From the NCBI GenBank assembly GCA_048263775.1, contig JBLXDU010000005.1, positions 62,001-126,000 of the forward strand: a stretch of 64,000 nucleotides of DNA, given 5' to 3'. Position numbers and translations under genes: made by a program. Of this stretch, positions 18,554-25,346 are shown piece after piece. The stretch comes from UBA1479 sp048263775 (GTDB lineage Bacteria > Pseudomonadota > Alphaproteobacteria > Rhodospirillales > Casp-alpha2). The notes below the pieces were generated by a model. It was not told the origin of the DNA, did not search any database, and was given only the letters and a program-made list of their open reading frames with translations. The stretch's first letter is position 1. Each line of letters begins with the position of its first letter.

Positions 18554-19168
18554 TTATCTGATATTCGCGATCTCGTGATCGTGGCGCCGGGCCAGCAAGA
18601 GCTGCGCCAGGATCGCGCCGATCAAGGCCATGAACATGTCCCACTGGCTGTCCCACACGTCGCCCTGGGTACCCAGGAATTCCATCGCCCCCTGCCCCAG
18701 AAGGACCGCCGCCCACCATTCGATCAACTCGTAAAATGCGCTGAACGCCAGGCAGATGCAGACGACGACGAAGAACAACATGCGTCCCCGCGCCATGAAC
18801 CCCTGTCGGATCAAAATCTCCCTGGCCAGGATGGCGGGAACGAAACCCTGGAAGAAATGCCCGATGCGATCATACGGATTACGCGCCAAATCAAAAATAT
18901 CCTGAAACCAGAACCCCAGCGGCACATGAGCATAGGTGTAATGGCCGCCCAGGATCAGCGCCAGGCCGTGCAGGAAGGCCAGGCGGTAAAGCAGCGGCGT
19001 CAGGGGGAAGCCGCGCTGGGTCGCCGCCATCAGGACCAGGGCGACCATCACCGGCAGGACTTCCATGAACCAGATCAGGTGGTCCGCCGGGCCGATGGCG
19101 GAGGCCCCCAGCGCCACCAGCCACAGCAGGCCGAGAACGGCGGGTTCGCGGACCCCGGCGGGGCTCAT
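18554..19168 (-). CDS. DUF2238 (YjdF-like) membrane protein
   Basis: A 204-residue integral membrane protein with about six hydrophobic helices, of the DUF2238/YjdF family. Conserved family segments are HLIWFMEVLPVM, GGHYTYAHVPLG, NPYDRIGHFFQGFVPAILAR, and a C-terminal FYELIEWWAA with GDVWDSQWDM. Histidine and acidic residues inside helices suggest metal or proton handling, but the family has no established function. Its ATG overlaps the stop of the preceding acyl-CoA dehydrogenase by four bases (ATGA), so it is translated as the last gene of the IclR/dehydrogenase operon. Confidence 0.88.
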   Translation of the reverse strand: MSPAGVREPAVLGLLWLVALGASAIGPADHLIWFMEVLPVMVALVLMAATQRGFPLTPLLYRLAFLHGLALILGGHYTYAHVPLGFWFQDIFDLARNPYDRIGHFFQGFVPAILAREILIRQGFMARGRMLFFVVVCICLAFSAFYELIEWWAAVLLGQGAMEFLGTQGDVWDSQWDMFMALIGAILAQLLLARRHDHEIANIR

Positions 19169-20298
19169 GCCATGTCCGCCAGGCGGTCCAGGTGATGGGC
19201 CCGGTCGCCGAAACTGTGGTCGATCAGGGTCAGGCGCTTGAAGTAATGGCCCACGGGCATCTCATCCGTCACGCCCATGCCGCCGTGCAGTTGCACCGCT
19301 TCCTGGCCGATCAGGCGCCCCGCCTGCCCGGCCTTGGCCTTGGCCTGCGAGGCCGCGCGGCGGGCGGCCACACGGTCGTCGCCATCCTGGCGCACGGCGG
19401 CCATATAGGCGAGCGAGCGGGTCAGTTCCGTATCCATGTACATCTCCGTGGCGCGATGCTGCAGGGCCTGAAAATCGCCCAAGGGGCGACCGAACTGTTT
19501 GCGCTCCTTCAGGAACGCGACTGTATCACGGGTGAGCGCCGCCATCAGCCCCGCAGCCTCCGCCGACACCAGGGCGGCCGCCCGGTCGATTGCCGTCTCG
19601 GCCAAGGCCAGGCCGCTATCCACCGCGCCCAACACGGCCTCGGCACCGACCCGCACGCCGTCCAACGCGACATCCCCGGCACGCAGGCCGTCGACCGTGG
19701 GATAATCCGTGACCGTCAGGCCGGGGGCATCGGCATCGATCAGGAACAGCGTGATCCCGCCGTCATCCCGCTCCCCGCCCGAGGTGCGGGCCGTCACCGC
19801 GATCTTGTCCGCCGTCCCGGCATGGAGGGCGACGGTCTTCACGCCGTCCAGAACAAAGCCGCTTCCGTCCGCCTTGGCGCGAGTCCGCACATCGTTCAGG
19901 TCATAGCGCGATTGCGCTTCCGAATAGGCGAAGGACAGATGCAGTTCCCCTGCCGCCAGACGCGGCAGCAGGTCCGCCTGAACGTCTTCTGAAGCCCCGT
20001 CGCGAACCAGCGTGCCCCCCAGCACCACGGTCGCCAGGAACGGCTCAACCGCCAAGCCGCCGCCCATGGCTTCCATCAGGATCGCCATGTCGACCGTGCC
20101 GCCGCCGATGCCGCCCAGGTCTTCGGAAATGCCGAGCGCCAGCCAACCCATATCGGCGAAGCGTGCCCAGGTATCCCGGCAAAAACCACCCGGCAGGGCC
20201 TGATGCTTGCGACGGGCCTCCAGGCCATAATCGTCGCGAAAGAAGCGTTCCGCCATGTCACGGATCAGGATTTGTTCGTCGGAGAAGGTGAAGTTCAT
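19165..20298 (-). CDS. acyl-CoA dehydrogenase
   Basis: A 377-residue FAD-dependent acyl-CoA dehydrogenase. The start is ATG at 20298 (MNFTFSDEQILIRDMAERFF); the frame upstream to 20448 lacks family sequence and overlaps the neighbouring dehydrogenase. The N-terminal helical domain is typical, the middle domain includes LHLSFAYSEAQSRYD, and the C-terminal end reads GQEAVQLHGGMGVTDEMPVG. It lies 16 bases after another acyl-CoA dehydrogenase gene. Such tandem pairs often form heteromeric enzymes for unusual substrates such as steroid side chains, but no steroid gene is seen here. Confidence 0.9.
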   Translation of the reverse strand: MNFTFSDEQILIRDMAERFFRDDYGLEARRKHQALPGGFCRDTWARFADMGWLALGISEDLGGIGGGTVDMAILMEAMGGGLAVEPFLATVVLGGTLVRDGASEDVQADLLPRLAAGELHLSFAYSEAQSRYDLNDVRTRAKADGSGFVLDGVKTVALHAGTADKIAVTARTSGGERDDGGITLFLIDADAPGLTVTDYPTVDGLRAGDVALDGVRVGAEAVLGAVDSGLALAETAIDRAAALVSAEAAGLMAALTRDTVAFLKERKQFGRPLGDFQALQHRATEMYMDTELTRSLAYMAAVRQDGDDRVAARRAASQAKAKAGQAGRLIGQEAVQLHGGMGVTDEMPVGHYFKRLTLIDHSFGDRAHHLDRLADMA

Positions 20299-20314
20299 GG
20301 TCTTGGAGTATCCG

Positions 20315-21523
20315 TCAAAGGCCGAGGATCGCCTTGGCAATGATGCTGCGTTGGATTTCGTTGCTGCCGCCGTAGATCGAGGCCTTGCGCCAGTTGAAGT
20401 AATGGCTGGCCACGGTCGCCGCATGTTCCGGCACGGGCGGGCCATCATTGTCGGCCCCGGGCCACTCGTCGTCCAGGATGCCCGGATCGAAGGGATGGGC
20501 CCGGTTGCCGACGGCTTCCAGCAGCAATTCGGTAATACCCTGCTGCACCTGGGTGCCTTTCAGTTTGAGGATCGAGGCCTCGGGTCCCGGCTTGCGCCCG
20601 GCCGCTTCCTCGGATAACAGGCGCAGCTCAGTCATCTCAAGCGCCGTCAGTTCGATCTCGACCTCGGCCATGCGTTCGCGGAACCGGGCGTCCTCGATCA
20701 GCGGACAGCCGCGCTTCATTTCCTTGGCCGCGATGTCGCGCACGCGTTCCATCTGCTTCTTGGAGCGCGCGACGCCGGCAATGCCGAACCGTTCATGGCT
20801 CAACAGGAACTTGGCGATCGTCCAGCCGTCGTTTTCCTTGCCCACCAGGTTTTCCACGGGCACGCGGACGTTTTCCAGGAACACGTCATTGATTTCCTGG
20901 CCACCGTCCAACGTTTTGATCGGGCGCACGGTGACGCCCGGCGTTGTCATGTCGATCAGCAGGAAGGAAATACCTTGCTGCTTCTTGCCTTCATTGGACG
21001 TACGCACCAGGCAGAATATCCAGTCCGCGTATTGCGCCAGGGTGGTCCAAGTCTTCTGGCCGTTGACGACATAATGGTCGCCATCCCGTTCGGCCCGGGT
21101 CGTCAGCGACGCCAGGTCGGAGCCCGCCCCCGGTTCGGAGAAGCCCTGACACCACCAATCTTCACTGGCGAGGATGCGCGGCAGGAACCGCGCTTTTTGT
21201 TCGTCCGTGCCGAATTCGATCAGCACCGGGCCCAGCATCTTGAGCCCAAAGGTGATGAGTCGCGGGCTCGATGCCGCCGCCAGTTCTTCTTCGTACAGAA
21301 AGCGCTGCACGGGCGACCAGCCGGGGCCGCCGTATTCCTTGGGCCAGCTGGGGGCGATCCATCCCTGCCCGTGCAGAATACGCTGCCAGACGACGTAATC
21401 GTCCTTCACCAGCTTCAGGCCCAGATCGACCTTGCGCTTGATCGCGGGCGGAATGTTGGCGCGCAGGAAGCCGCGCACGTGGTCTTGAAACGCCCGTTCC
21501 TCGGCTGTCAGATTCAGATCCAA
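20315..21523 (-). CDS. acyl-CoA dehydrogenase (large subunit-like)
   Basis: A 402-residue acyl-CoA dehydrogenase starting MDLNLTAEERAFQDHVRGFL. Visible features are the flavin-contact segment WWCQGFSEPGAGSDLASL, the VNGQKTWTT motif, and a C-terminal RKASIYGGSNEIQRSIIAKA, the arrangement typical of the larger partner in alpha2beta2 dehydrogenases. It follows the IclR regulator gene by 29 bases and precedes the second dehydrogenase by 16, so the three are probably one transcript. The two dehydrogenases likely assemble together; substrate unknown. Confidence 0.92.
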   Translation of the reverse strand: MDLNLTAEERAFQDHVRGFLRANIPPAIKRKVDLGLKLVKDDYVVWQRILHGQGWIAPSWPKEYGGPGWSPVQRFLYEEELAAASSPRLITFGLKMLGPVLIEFGTDEQKARFLPRILASEDWWCQGFSEPGAGSDLASLTTRAERDGDHYVVNGQKTWTTLAQYADWIFCLVRTSNEGKKQQGISFLLIDMTTPGVTVRPIKTLDGGQEINDVFLENVRVPVENLVGKENDGWTIAKFLLSHERFGIAGVARSKKQMERVRDIAAKEMKRGCPLIEDARFRERMAEVEIELTALEMTELRLLSEEAAGRKPGPEASILKLKGTQVQQGITELLLEAVGNRAHPFDPGILDDEWPGADNDGPPVPEHAATVASHYFNWRKASIYGGSNEIQRSIIAKAILGL

Positions 21524-21552
21524 TGCACGTCTCCCCTAATGCTGGCTGATGC

Positions 21553-22398
21553 CTACCAGGATCCCTGGGCGGCAAATCCGCTTTGCATTTCCTTTTCGAT
21601 GGTGCGCGCCACGTTGACCAGACGTGGCCCCCATTCCGCTTCCAGCTTTTCCGGCTTGTGCAAAAAGGCCGGGCCGCCGCAGTTGAGCGCCATCACCGTG
21701 GCCCCGTCCATGGACCGCAGCGGCACGCCGACCGCGTTGACGTCCTGCTGCCATTCACCGAAGGACGTACAGAATCCCGTCTCGGCAACCTGACGCAGGG
21801 CGCGCTCCACCCCCTTGGCCATGGACGGCCAGGCGGCGCCGGCGCGCTCGGCCATGGCCGACATCAGGTAAGCCCGCTCGTTCTCAGGAATGGCGGCCAG
21901 AAAGGCCCGGCCCATGGCCGTGGTGGCGATGGGAATGTGCGAGCCGATGTCCAGGCGCAGCGTCACCGAACCGGCGTCCCGGGCATGTTCCAGATAAACC
22001 ATGTTCAGACGGTCGCGGGAGCCGAGCGCCAGCGACAGTCCGGATGCGTTGGCCAGTTCCTGCATGTAGGGCCGCGCGATCTTGCGGATGTCCATATTGG
22101 CCAGCAACGAATAGCCCAGCGACAAAACCCCCGGCCCCAGCCGGTATTTGCCCAGGCGTTCCGCATGCGCCAGGTAACCCAAGCGGGTCAATGTGTGGGT
22201 CAGGCGCGATACCGTGGGTTTGGGCAGGCCCGTGCGCTCGGCGATGTCGCCGTTGCCAAGAACGCCGTCGCCGGGCTGAAACGCGCGCAATACACTTAGT
22301 CCCCGCGCCAACGCGGTGACGAACTGGCGGTCTTCGCCATCGGTCGCTTCGGGATAATCGCCCAGGGGCAAGACGCTGCGGTCGGCACGGCCAGCCAT
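21553..22398 (-). CDS. IclR-family transcriptional regulator
   Basis: A 281-residue IclR protein. The N-terminal winged helix (about residues 25-90) has the recognition region LGNGDIAERTGLPKPTVSRL. The C-terminal effector-binding domain spans about 100-270, with SHIPIATTAMGRAFLAAIP typical of the family. It is the first gene of the operon with two acyl-CoA dehydrogenases and a YjdF-like protein, so it probably senses a catabolic acid or CoA ester of that pathway. A 6-3-6 palindrome 123 bases upstream is a candidate autoregulatory site. The start codon is ATG without a strong ribosome site. Confidence 0.93.
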   Translation of the reverse strand: MAGRADRSVLPLGDYPEATDGEDRQFVTALARGLSVLRAFQPGDGVLGNGDIAERTGLPKPTVSRLTHTLTRLGYLAHAERLGKYRLGPGVLSLGYSLLANMDIRKIARPYMQELANASGLSLALGSRDRLNMVYLEHARDAGSVTLRLDIGSHIPIATTAMGRAFLAAIPENERAYLMSAMAERAGAAWPSMAKGVERALRQVAETGFCTSFGEWQQDVNAVGVPLRSMDGATVMALNCGGPAFLHKPEKLEAEWGPRLVNVARTIEKEMQSGFAAQGSW

Positions 22399-22520
22399 GG
22401 TTATTTTGTCCAGCGCGGGTGCGCGCCGTCTCCCTGATCAGGCCCGGGAGAAGGCCATCCCCACCCGAGCGGACGGCACTTTGTCATGACGGAATAATAT
22501 GGTCAATTTTCGGAATTTAG

Positions 22521-22535
22521 TTTCGCATTGCGAAA
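22521..22535. promoter_or_regulatory. palindrome upstream of the IclR gene
   Basis: TTTCGC-ATT-GCGAAA is a perfect 6-3-6 inverted repeat in an AT-rich part of the 172-base gap before the iclR-type gene. Its size fits IclR-family operators, which are often near 15 bp. It may control the IclR/dehydrogenase operon. Confidence 0.45.
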
Positions 22536-22570
22536 TTATAGCCTGTTATACGGCACCGTTCCGCGAATCC

Positions 22571-23515
22571 TTAGGCTTGTTTTTCCCGCCGTGCGGCAAG
22601 CGCCGCCAGCTTGGACCAGTAGATTTCAATCACCACGGCCCCGGTGACAACGATGATCGCCACGGCCTGCAGCACCGACAGCTGGTCCCCCAGGAAGACC
22701 ATTGCCAGAGCCGCCGCAATGATGGGTTTGAGAAAGAACAGATAACTTGCCCGCGTCATATCCGCCGCGGCTGCCAAGCCGCCGAACCACAGGAACTGGG
22801 TGATCGTCGTGTTCCACAAAGCCAGGGTCAGGATCCAGCCCCAGTTGGACATCGGCCGATCGAACAACATGAGCGGATTGACCCAGATCGAAAACCCGAA
22901 ACCGACCCCGACCCAAAGGCCAAGGCCGCCGATCATCATGGACAGGGCCGTCACGTTCAGCGCCCCGTACTGGGCGATGACCGGCTTGACCCGAACGGCA
23001 TAGAACGCACCGATCGTCGCGCAGGCCAGCGCCAGCAACACGCCCCAGATCGAATCCTGTCCGCCCACCAACTTGTCGAGAACACCATCCGTGATCAGCA
23101 GCACCAACCCGGCGACCGCGCACAGCCCAGTGACGATCTTGACGGCGGTCAGCGCCTGACCGCCGATCACCCTGTTGGCCAGCCCGACGAAAATGGGAAC
23201 CGTCGTCACCACGGTCGCCACCTGAATCACGGTCGCGAAGTCCAATGCCCAATGGAACGCCAGGTAACCGAAGGAAACCCCGACGATCGACAGCCACAGC
23301 ATCTCCCAGGCATGGGTGCGCAGGGGCAGGAACAGCTTTCGCGGTCCCGTGATCAACAGCGCAAGGACCATCAATCCCGCCCCGCCGAAAAGATAGCGCC
23401 AGACGGACAATTCCGGCCCCGCGATCCCCGATCCCACCGCAACGAATTCAGAAGACGCATGTCCGAGAACGCCCACGAACACCGCCAAATAGGCGAACCG
23501 CACCGGGATGTTCAC
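22571..23515 (-). CDS. EamA/DMT-family transporter
   Basis: A 314-residue inner-membrane transporter with about ten hydrophobic helices in two EamA repeats. The first repeat begins FAYLAVFVGVLGHASSEFVA; the second ends with FFLKPIIAAALAMVFLGDQL, the usual conserved end of EamA. I chose GTG at 23515 because it forms GTGA with the upstream gene's stop and has GAAGGGGAAGG before it; the ORF extension to 23611 is out-of-family. It is the third gene of the GntR/hydrolase/transporter operon, so it probably moves a metabolite handled by the hydrolase. Direction and substrate unknown. Confidence 0.88.
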   Translation of the reverse strand: MNIPVRFAYLAVFVGVLGHASSEFVAVGSGIAGPELSVWRYLFGGAGLMVLALLITGPRKLFLPLRTHAWEMLWLSIVGVSFGYLAFHWALDFATVIQVATVVTTVPIFVGLANRVIGGQALTAVKIVTGLCAVAGLVLLITDGVLDKLVGGQDSIWGVLLALACATIGAFYAVRVKPVIAQYGALNVTALSMMIGGLGLWVGVGFGFSIWVNPLMLFDRPMSNWGWILTLALWNTTITQFLWFGGLAAAADMTRASYLFFLKPIIAAALAMVFLGDQLSVLQAVAIIVVTGAVVIEIYWSKLAALAARREKQA

Positions 23516-24336
23516 TGGCCTTCCCCTTCGATCGCGGCGCCGAAACGCGCCAGGCTTTCGGCAAGCCGGTCCGGCCGTTCCAGCGGCAGCAAATGCCCGG
23601 CATCCGGCCAATCCTCGCGCTGTGCGTCGGGCAGGCGTTTGTACAAGCGGTCCACGACCTCCGCATCAAGGAACACCCGGTCCTGATGACCGGTGATCAC
23701 CAGAGTCGGCAAGGTCAGGTCCTCATAGGTGATGTCCCAATCCGTGGCCCTGGCATTGCGCATGAGGTTCATATGCCCATGGGCCGGATCCATGGGCGCA
23801 TAGTCGCCTTTAAGGAAATTCGCCCGCGATTGCGCCGCGAATTCCGGGTTCACCAGCAGCGGGAACAGGGCGTCCATGAACAGCGGCACACCGCCGGCGC
23901 CGACGATGACCTCCATGGCGTCATTGACCCAGGCGATGCGCGGGCCGATTTCGCGCAGGGTGTTCAGCAATACCAGCCCCCGGACGGGAACGACCTTCCG
24001 CAGGACGGCCTGAGCGGCGAACAGGCCGCCGATGGACAGACCGGCGAGCACGGTGTTGCTGGGCGCGCAGGCCTTGAGCAAGGCGCATAGGTCGTCGACG
24101 ATCAACGCCGGCGTCAGTTCGGTCCCAGTTGCGAAGGGCGCCCCTTCCTGACCCCTGAAATTATAGCTGAGCGTGCCGAAGCCGCCGTCCCGCAGGCGGG
24201 GTGCCACCACGGCTTCCCAAGCCACGGTGCTGCCCGTCAGGGCATTGACGAACACGAAGGTCGGAGCGCCGTCGCGCGCCGGTTCGTGGTGGTCATAAGG
24301 CAGGGCGTCGTCGGGCCCCAGGGTCAGGCGCTTCAT
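23512..24336 (-). CDS. alpha/beta-hydrolase
   Basis: A 274-residue alpha/beta-hydrolase. The nucleophile elbow is VLAGLSIGGLFAAQ (Ser in GLSIGG). The oxyanion region reads FVNALTGSTVAWEAV, and the acid/His part includes LVITGHQDRVFLDAE and DAGHLLPLERPD (His). It probably hydrolyses an ester, lactone or similar small substrate. The ATG at 24336 overlaps the GntR stop by four bases (ATGA), and its own stop overlaps the transporter start, so it is the middle gene of a tightly coupled operon. Confidence 0.88.
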   Translation of the reverse strand: MKRLTLGPDDALPYDHHEPARDGAPTFVFVNALTGSTVAWEAVVAPRLRDGGFGTLSYNFRGQEGAPFATGTELTPALIVDDLCALLKACAPSNTVLAGLSIGGLFAAQAVLRKVVPVRGLVLLNTLREIGPRIAWVNDAMEVIVGAGGVPLFMDALFPLLVNPEFAAQSRANFLKGDYAPMDPAHGHMNLMRNARATDWDITYEDLTLPTLVITGHQDRVFLDAEVVDRLYKRLPDAQREDWPDAGHLLPLERPDRLAESLARFGAAIEGEGQ

Positions 24337-25031
24337 GTGATGGGAGAGTCCTTCGTCAGGCTGGCCTCGGCGGTGGTCGCCGCGGCCTGGGTGTGATGGG
24401 TGGACAGGCGTTCGGCCTCGGGTGCATTGCCGGCCAGCACCGCCGCCAGGATGGCGCGATGCTGCACCCACGGCTCCGGCCGCCCGCCGGGATGGGTCAG
24501 CACGGCCTGCATGGAGCGGCGGAAATGAACCCAATGGGGCCGCGTCACATCCTCGATCAGCGGATTGCCGGACAGCCGGTAGAGGCCGACGTGAAACTGC
24601 ATGTCGGCGTTGATCCGCCGGGCCAAATCGCGGGGTTTCTCGACGATTCCGGGGCCAAGGTCTTGATACCGATCGGCCAGGTCTTGCAGGCGCGCCACCT
24701 CACCGGGCGCGGCCTCTCCCCGCGCCACGCGGCCCGCGGCCAAACGCGCGGCCAGACCATCCAGGGGTCCGCGAATTTGATAAAGCTGCACGACCAGGGC
24801 CGGGTCCATGGGCGCCACCGTCAGGCCCTTGCGCCCAAGGGTGACCAGGACCCCCTGCTCCTTCAGCACGTTCAGGGCATGGCTGACCGGCTGACGCGAC
24901 ACGCCCAGTTCTTCCGCCAGCTTTTCCTGCGCCAAACGCTCGCCAGCCCGGTACATGCCCTGCAGGATGGAATCGACGATGGCGTCACGCACGCGTTCCG
25001 CCAGGGCAGGCATCGGGTCAAGTCGGGGCAT
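24333..25031 (-). CDS. GntR-family (FCD) transcriptional regulator
   Basis: A 232-residue FadR-subfamily GntR regulator. The winged helix (about residues 10-75) has LAQEKLAEELGVSRQPVSHA, and the C-terminal FCD all-helical ligand domain includes YQIRGPLDGLAARLAA and a metal-binding MQFHVGLYRLSGN. I chose ATG at 25031; a TTG at 25070 would place the first codons inside the palindromic operator. It heads an operon with an alpha/beta-hydrolase and an EamA transporter, which it probably controls in response to a small carboxylate. Confidence 0.9.
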   Translation of the reverse strand: MPRLDPMPALAERVRDAIVDSILQGMYRAGERLAQEKLAEELGVSRQPVSHALNVLKEQGVLVTLGRKGLTVAPMDPALVVQLYQIRGPLDGLAARLAAGRVARGEAAPGEVARLQDLADRYQDLGPGIVEKPRDLARRINADMQFHVGLYRLSGNPLIEDVTRPHWVHFRRSMQAVLTHPGGRPEPWVQHRAILAAVLAGNAPEAERLSTHHTQAAATTAEASLTKDSPIT

Positions 25032-25044
25032 CGCATCACGCCAT

Positions 25045-25065
25045 TTCTGAATTCCGTATTCAGAA
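25045..25065. promoter_or_regulatory. GntR autoregulatory operator candidate
   Basis: Arms TTCTGAAT and ATTCAGAA pair perfectly around the five-base spacer TCCGT. The site begins 14 bases upstream of the GntR start codon and probably overlaps its promoter or leader, the usual position for GntR autorepression. The rest of the 314-base gap to the Amt-kinase gene holds only a candidate leader ORF. Confidence 0.6.
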
Positions 25066-25247
25066 TTCAATAATTTAATTAACGAGACCTGTCAAAACCC
25101 GGCTGCCGAAGGTCCGGATTTCATCATGGGAAAGTCCGTTTTGGCCTTGTCCGCGCGTCCGGAGAGCCGTAAAATTTTCCTTATGTTGCAATGCAGCATT
25201 ATGTGTTTTCGCCACACAGCCTGATTTCTCCATAGAAGGAGCCTTTC

Positions 25248-25346
25248 TTGCAGAAATTTCGATGCGGCGCCCCGGCGATGCCCCGACCCGGGCGCATCAA
25301 TCCCGCCCCGCCTGAAGCCAAACAGCCGAACGCGGGCGGGGCCTGA
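25248..25346 (+). CDS. possible 32-codon leader ORF of the Amt-kinase gene
   Basis: A TTG at 25248 follows AAGGAG with a six-base spacer, a better ribosome site than the one before the Amt-kinase gene. The frame runs 32 codons (start MQKFRCGAPAMPRPG) and its TGA overlaps the Amt-kinase ATG as TGATG. The peptide is Pro/Ala/Gly-rich and matches nothing I know. It could give translational coupling, or be chance in GC-rich DNA. Confidence 0.3.
   Translation: MQKFRCGAPAMPRPGRINPAPPEAKQPNAGGA

Noticed and set aside
22499..23686. A 395-codon plus-strand frame
   Set aside because: Highly polar Arg/Gln/His-rich antisense of the EamA transporter and part of the hydrolase; no domain and no ribosome site.
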